From NCBI RefSeq assembly GCF_030719035.1, contig NZ_CP132203.1, forward strand, positions 6,594,501 to 6,658,500: DNA of 64,000 nucleotides, in the 5' to 3' direction. The position numbers and the translations under genes are program-made. This stretch comes from Hahella sp. HNIBRBA332 (lineage in GTDB: Bacteria; Pseudomonadota; Gammaproteobacteria; Pseudomonadales; Oleiphilaceae). The notes under the pieces are model-generated. The model searched no databases, was not told the DNA's origin, and saw only the letters and a program-made list of their open reading frames with translations. This document shows, piece after piece, positions 34,240-43,067 of this stretch. Position 1 is the first letter of the stretch. Each line of letters begins with the position of its first letter.

Positions 34240-34830
34240 TTAGCGGTTGACCGATTGCTGCAAGAAGTTGCGCAGTAAGTCGTGGCCCTGCTCCGTGAGA
34301 ATGGACTCCGGGTGGAATTGCACGCCTTCTATCGCCAGTTCCTTGTGACGCACGCCCATGATTTCTTCCAGACCGCCGTCTTCATTCTGGGTCCAGGCGG
34401 TGACTTCCAGGCAATCCGGGAGGCTGTCCGAGCGGATCACCAGTGAGTGATAGCGGGTCGCTTCAAACGGATTGTTGAGGCCTTTGAATACGCCAACGTC
34501 ATTGTGATACACCTTGGAGGTCTTGCCATGCATGACTTTGCCGGCGCGAATCACTTCACCGCCGAACGCCTGGCCGATGCTTTGATGGCCCAGACATACG
34601 CCCAGGATAGGAAGTTTGCCGGCGAAATGCTTGATCGCCGCGACGGAAATCCCCGCCTCATTGGGGGTGCAGGGGCCGGGGGAAATCACCAAATGCTGCG
34701 GTTGCAGCGCCTCAATTTCTTCTATCGTGATCTCATCGTTGCGGTAGACGCGCACGTCAGCGCCCAGCTCGCCCAGGTACTGTACGACGTTGTAAGTAAA
34801 AGAGTCGTAATTATCAATCATCACCAACAT
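34240..34830 (-). CDS. trpG: Anthranilate synthase glutaminase subunit
   Basis: This is the class I glutamine amidotransferase subunit that hands ammonia to TrpE. The 196-residue protein has MIDNYDSFTYNVVQYL at the start, the oxyanion strand LVISPGPCTPNEAG, the catalytic Cys in LGVCLGHQSIGQ and the His-Glu pair in GVQFHPESIL. I chose the ATG at 34830 because GAGG lies about 8 bases upstream; an earlier in-frame TTG would be too close to it. It may also serve folate synthesis (PabA), as single-copy glutaminases often do. Confidence 0.95.
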   Translation of the reverse strand: MLVMIDNYDSFTYNVVQYLGELGADVRVYRNDEITIEEIEALQPQHLVISPGPCTPNEAGISVAAIKHFAGKLPILGVCLGHQSIGQAFGGEVIRAGKVMHGKTSKVYHNDVGVFKGLNNPFEATRYHSLVIRSDSLPDCLEVTAWTQNEDGGLEEIMGVRHKELAIEGVQFHPESILTEQGHDLLRNFLQQSVNR

Positions 34831-34882
34831 GTTCAAACCCTCAAAATTCTGTCTGTATATTCGCCGTCATGTGATAGAAGGC

Positions 34883-36358
34883 TCATAGCCCTTTTTGCGC
34901 CATGGCCACGGCCCGGAATACGGCGCGGCCTTTGTTGAGGGTTTCCTTCCATTCCAGGCGCGGCACGGAATCGGCGACCACGCCAGCTCCGGCCTGAATA
35001 TAAAGCGTCTTGTCCTTGATAACCGCTGTGCGAATAGCGATGGCGGTGTCCATGTTGCCGTTCCAGGACAGATATCCGATAGCGCCGCCGTAAACGCCGC
35101 GTTTGACGGGCTCCAGTTCGTCGATGATCTCCATGGCGCGGATTTTCGGGGCGCCGCTCAGCGTACCGGCGGGCAGGGTGGCGCGCAGTACGTCAATGGC
35201 GCTCAGGCCCTGGCGTAGTTTGCCGGTGACGTTGGAGACGATATGCATCACATGGGAGTAGCGCTCGATCACCATCTTGTCGGTCAGTTCGACGCTGCCG
35301 ATATCGCTGACGCGGCCGACATCGTTACGGCCCAGGTCGATCAGCATCAGGTGCTCAGCGAGCTCTTTTGGGTCCGCCAGCAGTTCTTCTTCCAGCGCTT
35401 TGTCTTCCGCCTCTGTCGCTCCCCGTTTGCGAGTGCCGGCGATGGGCCGCACGGTGGCGACGCCGTCTTCCAGGTGCGCCAGAATTTCCGGTGAGGAGCC
35501 GACCACATGAAAATCGCCGAGATCCAGATGGTACATATAAGGAGAAGGGTTGAGGCAGCGGAGGGAACGATACAGGTTGATGGGCTCAGCGGTGAAGGGG
35601 ACGGACATACGTTGGGATATCACCGTTTGCATCACGTCTCCCGCCAGCACGTATTCCTTGATCTTTTCCACGGCGGCTTCGAAGTTGGGCTGCGTGAAAC
35701 CGGAGGCGAAATCCTCCTCCGCGATCTGCAGGTCCTGCTGTACGTGCAGGTTATGCTCGGGAATAGGACGTCGCAACAGAGTTTCCAGCTCATCCAGGCG
35801 GGCCTGGGCGCGTTCGCTGGCTTCCGCCGCGCCGGGGTCGGCATGATGAATCAACATTAGTCGGCCGCTCAGGTTATCGAACACCACCAGCTCATCCGAC
35901 ACCATCAATAGAATATCCGGCGTGCCCAGTGGGTCCGGCGGCGTGCTTTTGGCCAGCTTCGGTTCAATGTAGCGGATGGTGTCGTAGCCGAAGTAGCCCA
36001 CCAGTCCACCGTTGAAACGGGGCAGACCCTCTACGTCCGGCACTTTGAAACGTTGCTGGAAGGTTTCGATATAGGCCAGCGGGTCTGCGCATTCGGTGGA
36101 TTCAACCAGCGCATTGTCTTCATAGACATTGATCTGATGGCCGTTGACCTTCAGCACGCTGCGACAGGGCAGACCAATAATCGAGTAACGCCCCCACTTG
36201 TCGCCGCCCTGGACGGATTCCAGTAGGTAGGTATAGGGCGCGTTGGCCAGTTTCAGATAGGTGGACAGCGGGGTGTCCAGGTCCGCCATTACTTCGCGGA
36301 CGACCGGGACGCGGTTATATCCCGCCTGATGATAGGCGGCCAATTGTTCGGGTGTCAT
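34883..36358 (-). CDS. trpE: Anthranilate synthase component I
   Basis: This is the chorismate-using subunit that makes anthranilate, the first step of tryptophan synthesis. The 491-residue protein has an N-terminal feedback region with the tryptophan-binding LLESVQGGDKWGRYSIIG (family LLES motif), and a catalytic C-terminal half with RPIAGTRKRGATEAED, LMLIDLGRNDVGRVS, LPAGTLSGAPKIRAMEIIDE and GAGVVADSVPRLEW. It draws on the same chorismate pool as the lyase at 2320. It leads the trpE-G-D-C group. The 256-base region upstream shows no tryptophan-rich leader peptide, so ordinary attenuation is not evident. Confidence 0.97.
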   Translation of the reverse strand: MTPEQLAAYHQAGYNRVPVVREVMADLDTPLSTYLKLANAPYTYLLESVQGGDKWGRYSIIGLPCRSVLKVNGHQINVYEDNALVESTECADPLAYIETFQQRFKVPDVEGLPRFNGGLVGYFGYDTIRYIEPKLAKSTPPDPLGTPDILLMVSDELVVFDNLSGRLMLIHHADPGAAEASERAQARLDELETLLRRPIPEHNLHVQQDLQIAEEDFASGFTQPNFEAAVEKIKEYVLAGDVMQTVISQRMSVPFTAEPINLYRSLRCLNPSPYMYHLDLGDFHVVGSSPEILAHLEDGVATVRPIAGTRKRGATEAEDKALEEELLADPKELAEHLMLIDLGRNDVGRVSDIGSVELTDKMVIERYSHVMHIVSNVTGKLRQGLSAIDVLRATLPAGTLSGAPKIRAMEIIDELEPVKRGVYGGAIGYLSWNGNMDTAIAIRTAVIKDKTLYIQAGAGVVADSVPRLEWKETLNKGRAVFRAVAMAQKGL

Positions 36359-36614
36359 GATGAATCTCGCCTCCGAGCTCGAATAAGCTAAGCACTAAAA
36401 TACAAAGATTTGAAATATAGGCATGCCGATGGAACGGCAAAAAAGAGATGTGCGGCGCCTAGCGCCATCGAGTCCAGACGGAGGAGGGAAGAAAGATGTT
36501 CAGGACGTTTTTTATATTCACTGAAACATGGGTCTCTGGTGCATGAACAATATCGTAACCGCCCAGTAGCTTACAAAAGCTCCGGCGGTGAATCAACAGG
36601 CAAAATCCCCGGCG

Positions 36615-37658
36615 TTATTTTTTACGCAGGGGAGTCGCTTGTTCTTCACGTCCCATGGCCAGCAGAACCGGGTCGGCGCTCTGTCTCGCGGAGAAGCTGT
36701 GTTTATCCTCGACGCCGCGCCAGTGAGTGCGCGCCATGGTTTGCGCCACTGAGCCGCCCAGGGTGTCGCCAGGACCAAGTACGACAACGCGGTCCGGGGC
36801 GAATTCTTTCAGCGTGACTTCCACTGCTTTGGTGAAATCATAGGTCTCAACGACCTGGTGGCCCAGCGTGTAATCCCACAATGCCTGCGTGTCCGTGCTC
36901 CAGGGCGTCCAGATGACGCCGCGCCCGTCCACTAACGGCGTCTGGGGCGCGCGAAACGGCGCAGAGGTGAGTTCCCGGCGGGCCTGCTGCATAACGGGAT
37001 TTTGCAAGGGCGTATGGAACGCGGCGTGGTTATGCAGCTTCATCGGGAAACGCTCCTGCTCCGGTGGCAGTTGCGTCATCATCATTTTGCAGGCGCGATC
37101 GCTGCCGGCCAGCACCAGCATGCCGCCCAGCTCTATAGAGACAAAGGCCTCTTCTGTCCCAAGTTCGTCATTAATGTCGTTAAGAAGCGCCAGAACCTGT
37201 TCACGTCGACCGGGAAGCGGATTCCATTGCGGATCAAGCAGGGTGTAGACCAACTGGCCGCCGATAAGCGCGTTGTGCATCGCCACGCCCATGTGATTGA
37301 TCAGATGCAGGGCGTCCATGGGCGCCAGCGCGCCGGCGCAGGCCAGTGCGATGTACCAGCCCATGCTGTTGCCGGTGACGGCGACAATATCGTAGCGGTC
37401 GCGATCGATACTGAGAAAGTCCGCGTAAGCGCAGGCGTAGATTAGGGCGGATGCGTTGTCCCCGGACGAGTGCTCTTTCAGCGAATATTTGTCGCGGCCA
37501 TCCAGGTCGCTAAGCGTCGCCTGTCCCTGTTGCGCGCGATAGGCGTCGAACTCGCTGAGCAGGGCGAACCTGTCGCCATGATTGCGTTTCAAGTAGCCCA
37601 GCTCATTCTGGTTGTAGGTGCCGCGACCGGGGCAGACAATGGCGATTCTTTCTTTCAT
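36615..37658 (-). CDS. FabD-like acyltransferase with altered active site
   Basis: This is a 347-residue protein of the malonyl-CoA:ACP transacylase fold. It opens RIAIVCPGRGTY, has the nucleophile elbow GNSMGWYIAL (usually GHSLGE) with the serine intact, and the second active-site histidine in HNHAAFHTPLQNPV. Where FabD has an Arg-Gly pair that holds the malonyl carboxylate (VxxRG), this protein has INHMGVAM, so that arginine is replaced. The likely substrate is therefore not malonyl-CoA but an acyl group without a free carboxylate; this is inference. It lies 54 bases downstream of a 2-oxoacid dehydrogenase E1 gene, which could supply such an acyl group. Confidence 0.72.
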   Translation of the reverse strand: MKERIAIVCPGRGTYNQNELGYLKRNHGDRFALLSEFDAYRAQQGQATLSDLDGRDKYSLKEHSSGDNASALIYACAYADFLSIDRDRYDIVAVTGNSMGWYIALACAGALAPMDALHLINHMGVAMHNALIGGQLVYTLLDPQWNPLPGRREQVLALLNDINDELGTEEAFVSIELGGMLVLAGSDRACKMMMTQLPPEQERFPMKLHNHAAFHTPLQNPVMQQARRELTSAPFRAPQTPLVDGRGVIWTPWSTDTQALWDYTLGHQVVETYDFTKAVEVTLKEFAPDRVVVLGPGDTLGGSVAQTMARTHWRGVEDKHSFSARQSADPVLLAMGREEQATPLRKK

Positions 37659-37712
37659 CTTGTGTTCCGCACGCTTTTAATTGTCTCTACGAGTTATTCC
37701 GCTTTCGTCTGA

Positions 37713-39950
37713 TTATTCCGCTTTCGCCAGGAGGATATGGCCGAGCAGAGCCCTGGCCGCCTCGACGATGCCGTCTCTGTCGGGCAATGTACAGGTGGCG
37801 GCGCGACCCAGGGGAATGAAGGAGTCCTCCGCGCACAGACGGCTGACTTGTGTACGATCCCAGCCGGACTCCATGAGCAGGGTCATGATTTCCTCGTTGA
37901 CAGATCCTGTGCGTCGGCACTCATCCACCACTAAAACCCGCTCACAGCCTTCAATGGCCTCTAACAACGCGTCTTCCGGCAGCGGCAGTAGCCAGCGCAG
38001 ATCGATGATGCGCAGGCGTACGCCATCCTGCTCCAGCGCTTTCGCCGCCTGACGGCTCAGATAGTAGCCATTGCCATAGGTGATGATCGCCAGATCTTTG
38101 CCCTTGCCCCATTGGCCGATTTGCCCGAAGCCAATGTGCTGGTTTTCCTGTGGCGGTAAGTAGGGGTAAGTCCACTGACCGTCGCCTTCTTCGTGTAAAT
38201 CGCGAGTCATGTACAGGGCGATGGGTTCGAGGAATATCACCACGCGTTGTTCTTCTCGGGCCAGACGGACGGATTCACGCAGCATGGACACTGCATCCCA
38301 GCCGTTGGAGGGACAGGCCACAATCAGGCCGGGGATATCGCGGAACACGTTAAAGGAGTTGTCGTTATGGAAGTGTCCGCCAAATCCTTTCTGATAGGCC
38401 AGACCGGCGATACGCACCACCATGGGATTGGTGAACTGCCCTTGGGAGAAGAAGCTCAGGGTGGCGGCTTCCCCGCGCAGTTGGTCTTCGGCGTTGTGTA
38501 CGTATGCGAGAAACTGGATTTCCACGATGGGCAGCAAACGGTTGTGGGCGACGCCAATGCCCAGTCCGAGAATGCTTTGTTCGTCCAACAGCGTATCGAT
38601 GACGCGGTGGGAGCCGAACTTCTCCTGCAGCTTTTGGGTGACGCCGTATACGCCGCCTTTGCGACCGACATCTTCACCAGCGAGGATGATGTCGGTGTGA
38701 CTCAACATCAAATCGCTGAGGGCCCAGTTGATCAGGCGGGCGGTATGTTGCGGCGACTCCATCTGCACGCGCTCGCGGGCGAATATGCGCTCGCGCGCTT
38801 CCTGGTAAGCGTCGTCGTATTCCGTTTGCGCCGCCACGGCGCGACGCGGCGGCGTCAGGCTGGCCATCACGGATTTGCTGGTCAGTAATTTGGGGCGCCT
38901 GATCGCTTCCTCCGCCGCCTTTACCACGCGCTCTGTGGTGCTCTGATACATCTCGATAATGTCGTGAGCGCTCAATATCCCATGCTCAATGAGAAGGCGC
39001 GCAGAGTGCAGTAAGGGATCCTGCGCTTCGTGGGCTTCGATTTCTTTCATGCTCAGATAAGCCTGCTGGGCATCGGAACCTGCATGCCCCATCAGACGCA
39101 CGCAGGACATGTGCAGAAATGCAGGTTCGCGGCGTTTTCTGACGAGGCTTTCAGCGTGGCGGGCGGCGGCGTAGACATCCGCAAAATTCAGTCCGTCGCA
39201 ACGCAGGTAATGCAGACCGGGGCGGCGGCTCATGTTCGCTTCCACCCAGCCCTGGGGCGTGCGTACGGAAATGCCGATGCCGTTATCTTCGCAGACCCAC
39301 AATAAAGGCAGCGGTACGCGCTGGTAGGCGGTCCAGCATGACGTATTAATGGCCCCTTGAGCTGTTGAATGATTCAGCGACGCGTCGCCAAAACTGCACA
39401 GAACTACCGCGTCGTCAGGCATTTCGCCATTGAGCTTGAGGCGACGGTTGAGGCCGATGCTGTACGCTGCGCCCACCGCCTTCGGCAGATGCGACGCGAT
39501 GGTGCTGGTTTGCGGAGGAATGAACAGCGATTTTGAACCCAGTACTTTGTGGCGTCCGCCAGCGATAGGGTCTTCCGCGGACGCGGCGAAACTGAGCAGG
39601 AAGTCCCAGGCGATAGTCTGCCCTGGAACCTGCTTGCTGCGCTGAATCATAAAGGCGGCGTCCCGGTAATGCAGAAAGGCCATGTCGTTGTGCCGGAACG
39701 CCGCAGCAATGGCGGCATTGCCCTCATGGCCGGAACTGCCGATGGTGTAGAAACTTTCTCCCCGGGCCTGCAACTTGCGCGAGTGCAGATCCAGAATGCG
39801 CGAGAGCGCCTGGGATTCGAATATCGCCGCCGCCTGCGCCGGACTCAAGCCAGCCTGTTGCGGGGAGGTGTCGGACAGTGGGGCGGGTAGATCCCCTGCG
39901 TTGACGCGACGAAGAAAGTTTTGTTCCACCACTTCAGCCCGGTTTTGCAT
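37713..39950 (-). CDS. Fused alpha/beta 2-oxoacid dehydrogenase E1
   Basis: This is a 745-residue thiamine-diphosphate enzyme in which the alpha and beta E1 chains are joined. The alpha half contains FYTIGSSGHEGNAAIAAAF and the thiamine-binding GDASLNHSTAQGAIN ... CEDNGIGISV. The beta half, after about residue 395, contains AGEDVGRKGGVYGVTQKLQEKF, LLDEQSILGLGIGVA and VLVVDECRRTGSVNEEIM. The alpha half resembles branched-chain 2-oxoacid E1. No E2 lipoyl-transferase or E3 gene is nearby, so it either uses complexes encoded elsewhere or works alone as a decarboxylase. It precedes the FabD-like gene in the same direction. Confidence 0.85.
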   Translation of the reverse strand: MQNRAEVVEQNFLRRVNAGDLPAPLSDTSPQQAGLSPAQAAAIFESQALSRILDLHSRKLQARGESFYTIGSSGHEGNAAIAAAFRHNDMAFLHYRDAAFMIQRSKQVPGQTIAWDFLLSFAASAEDPIAGGRHKVLGSKSLFIPPQTSTIASHLPKAVGAAYSIGLNRRLKLNGEMPDDAVVLCSFGDASLNHSTAQGAINTSCWTAYQRVPLPLLWVCEDNGIGISVRTPQGWVEANMSRRPGLHYLRCDGLNFADVYAAARHAESLVRKRREPAFLHMSCVRLMGHAGSDAQQAYLSMKEIEAHEAQDPLLHSARLLIEHGILSAHDIIEMYQSTTERVVKAAEEAIRRPKLLTSKSVMASLTPPRRAVAAQTEYDDAYQEARERIFARERVQMESPQHTARLINWALSDLMLSHTDIILAGEDVGRKGGVYGVTQKLQEKFGSHRVIDTLLDEQSILGLGIGVAHNRLLPIVEIQFLAYVHNAEDQLRGEAATLSFFSQGQFTNPMVVRIAGLAYQKGFGGHFHNDNSFNVFRDIPGLIVACPSNGWDAVSMLRESVRLAREEQRVVIFLEPIALYMTRDLHEEGDGQWTYPYLPPQENQHIGFGQIGQWGKGKDLAIITYGNGYYLSRQAAKALEQDGVRLRIIDLRWLLPLPEDALLEAIEGCERVLVVDECRRTGSVNEEIMTLLMESGWDRTQVSRLCAEDSFIPLGRAATCTLPDRDGIVEAARALLGHILLAKAE

Positions 39951-40021
39951 GAAGAGCTACCTCAGCCTGATTCAGTTCTTGGAAAAGCTGTTTATGTATT
40001 GATGGCGTGGGGCCGGCGCGT

Positions 40022-41209
<1,188 letters not shown>

Positions 41210-41310
41210 TGGATCACCTTTTCCTGAATTGGGTTCGCGCCATACGCGCGCCAGTTTAGGTCTAGCATACGAGCGCTGTTGGTAAAGTAGAAATATTATT
41301 TATATGCATG

Positions 41311-41333
41311 TGATATAGTTAATTCCTATATCA
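41311..41333. promoter_or_regulatory. Palindromic operator between gcdH and its LysR gene
   Basis: TGATATAG (41311-41318) and CTATATCA (41326-41333) are perfect inverted arms around a seven-base spacer, and they contain the LysR T-N11-A core (T at 41316, A at 41328). It lies 17 bases before the regulator's ATG and about 100 bases from the gcdH start, so it probably serves autoregulation and gcdH activation. Confidence 0.7.
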
Positions 41334-41350
41334 AAGCCCGGGTATCAGTC

Positions 41351-42220
41351 ATGGATTTACGAGAACTGCGTTACTTCATTGCGGTGTATGAGTTGGGTTC
41401 TATCTCTGCCGCTGCAAGGCGTTGTTATGTGGCGCAGCCTTCTATCTCCGCCGCTATTCAGCACCTGGAGGCGCATCTTGATACGATGCTGTTTTCCCGT
41501 CACAGCAAAGGCGTCTACCCCAGTGACTCGGCGCAGCGTCTTTACCCCCTGGCGAAAAAGCTCACCAGCGAGGCGCAGGCGATCTCCCAACTATTTCGCA
41601 ACAAGCCGCAGCCCATGCCATTTTCGCTTGGTCTGATGCGTTCACTGGGGGCGGAGCGCATGAGTTTTTTGTTGAAAGAGCTGATTCAGTCGGTAGAGTC
41701 GCTGGAACTGAGCTTGGTGAATCCCGAGGAGCCCTGTGACGCTCGTATCATTACGCCAGCCTATCTGCGTGATGACGAACACTTTCAACCTATCTGGCTT
41801 GATCGCTATCTGTTGGCGCTGCCGGCGGGGCATTCGCTCAGTCTGCAGGAGCAAGTAACATTGGAGGAGCTGGATAATCTCCCCTTTATTCATCGCAGTC
41901 CATGTGATGCGCTGGAAAGCCTGCAACAGGAATTGCGCCATCGCAAAATCAGCTTTCTGACACGGGCGAATATCCGCACGATTGAGTATGCGTTGGGGCT
42001 GGTCAGCGCTGGCGTGGGCGCTGCGCTGGCGCCGGACTGGCCGGAAACCCGTGAGCGCAAGGACATCGTATTGCGCCCGTTGGTAGATGTGAATCTGGAG
42101 CTGGAGATCGGCCTGGCGTATCCGAAAAAGCGCGCTATGGAAGGGCCGCTGGCCTGCCTGCAAGGCCTGTGTCTGAGGCGCTGGGAAGAAACGGGCGCAC
42201 AGGAACGCACCGGCGGATGA
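41351..42220 (+). CDS. gcdR: LysR-family regulator, probable GcdR
   Basis: This is a 289-residue LysR regulator. The helix-turn-helix is MDLRELRYFIAVYELGSISAAARRCYVAQPSISAAIQHLE, given here in its two helices as LGSISAAARR and YVAQPSISAAIQ. The effector domain has the usual two lobes, with LPFIHRSPCDALESL and LGLVSAGVGAALAPDW. The divergent gcdH gene and the palindrome between them make it the likely glutarate-responsive activator of gcdH. That role is inferred from gene context and from the Pseudomonas precedent; the ligand is not shown. Confidence 0.8.
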   Translation: MDLRELRYFIAVYELGSISAAARRCYVAQPSISAAIQHLEAHLDTMLFSRHSKGVYPSDSAQRLYPLAKKLTSEAQAISQLFRNKPQPMPFSLGLMRSLGAERMSFLLKELIQSVESLELSLVNPEEPCDARIITPAYLRDDEHFQPIWLDRYLLALPAGHSLSLQEQVTLEELDNLPFIHRSPCDALESLQQELRHRKISFLTRANIRTIEYALGLVSAGVGAALAPDWPETRERKDIVLRPLVDVNLELEIGLAYPKKRAMEGPLACLQGLCLRRWEETGAQERTGG

Positions 42221-42389
42221 CGGGTTCTGCGTAAAAACGCCGCTTGGTTTGGCTGTGCTATCGCCTAAAAATGCGCAGGGCGTACCGACGTGAAAAACTG
42301 AGCCTATGTTTGACGATAGGGCTTTGCTAAGTTTAGAGATGCTCTTTCTAAACATTCCCTCCTTTACTTTGACCAACGGATGAGAAGTT

Positions 42390-42959
42390 ATGGCGTTTTC
42401 CAAACTAGAACAGAATATATTGAAAGCTAAAGGCCTAAGTGACGACAACATTCAGGCGTTAGTGGACGCTGGCATTGAAAGCAAGCAGGACTTTCACACC
42501 GTTGGCGATGCTGGCACCCTGGCCGCACTGTCCGGCCTTGATCCAAACGTCGCCGCTGAAGTGATGGCCTGGGCGGTTGGTCCTCAAGCCGCCACCTCTA
42601 CTTCCGCTTCCTCATCTATTTTAAATCCGTCCGTCGTCGTTGAAAGCGCGGACATCGTGAAGTGCGCGCATTGTCAGCATCGTCAGCCTAAAGATTACAA
42701 AAGCGGCGACCTGTGCGTTTCCTGCGGACGTCAGGTCGAGCGTTTCGCCACCTGTCATTGGTGTGCGGCGTCCGGCCCCGGCAATTTCTGTCGTTCATGT
42801 GGGGCTGAGTTTGTGCCGGTGGCGGACTTCGAAATCGCGGTAATGCTAAAACGAGAGGGCGTCGCCAAAGATCAGATTGCGCAACGGGTGCGAGACCTGT
42901 CCGCAGATGAAAAAGACACTTTATGGGGACGGATTCGCAGTCTTCGCGGCCATTCTTAA
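42390..42959 (+). CDS. Double zinc-ribbon protein with NusA-like helices
   Basis: I do not recognise a named family for this 189-residue protein. Residues 1-65 read like a helix-hairpin-helix domain of the NusA/RNA-polymerase-alpha kind (LSDDNIQALVDAGIESKQDF ... LSGLDPNVAAEVMAWA). A Ser/Thr-rich linker follows, then four Cys pairs forming two zinc ribbons: CAHC, CVSC, CHWC and CRSC (about 92-137). The C-terminus ends in a helix with MLKREGVAKDQIAQRVRDL. The ribbon and helix module recurs at the start of the next protein. It may bind nucleic acid or protein; no function is known. A hairpin terminator lies just downstream. Confidence 0.75.
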   Translation: MAFSKLEQNILKAKGLSDDNIQALVDAGIESKQDFHTVGDAGTLAALSGLDPNVAAEVMAWAVGPQAATSTSASSSILNPSVVVESADIVKCAHCQHRQPKDYKSGDLCVSCGRQVERFATCHWCAASGPGNFCRSCGAEFVPVADFEIAVMLKREGVAKDQIAQRVRDLSADEKDTLWGRIRSLRGHS

Positions 42960-42981
42960 CCGCAGCGATCAAGTTTCTCTA

Positions 42982-43012
42982 CGCAGCGCCAGCGCGCTGC
43001 GACTCTATTTTT
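42982..43012 (+). terminator. Possible terminator after zinc-ribbon gene
   Basis: CGCAGCGC (42982-42989) pairs with GCGCTGCG (42994-43001) around a four-base loop, and ATTTTT follows six bases later. It may reduce read-through into the large gene rather than stop it. Confidence 0.45.
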
Positions 43013-43067
43013 GCATCATCGATTGACGTGATTCGGTCTGCGTCATGATTCAGTACAGGTGTTTTCA

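Noticed and set aside
36359..36614. trp attenuator ahead of trpE
   Set aside because: A short GGCGC/GCGCC hairpin and a later T-run occur, but short frames in the leader contain no tryptophan codons and the T-run is eight bases from the stem.
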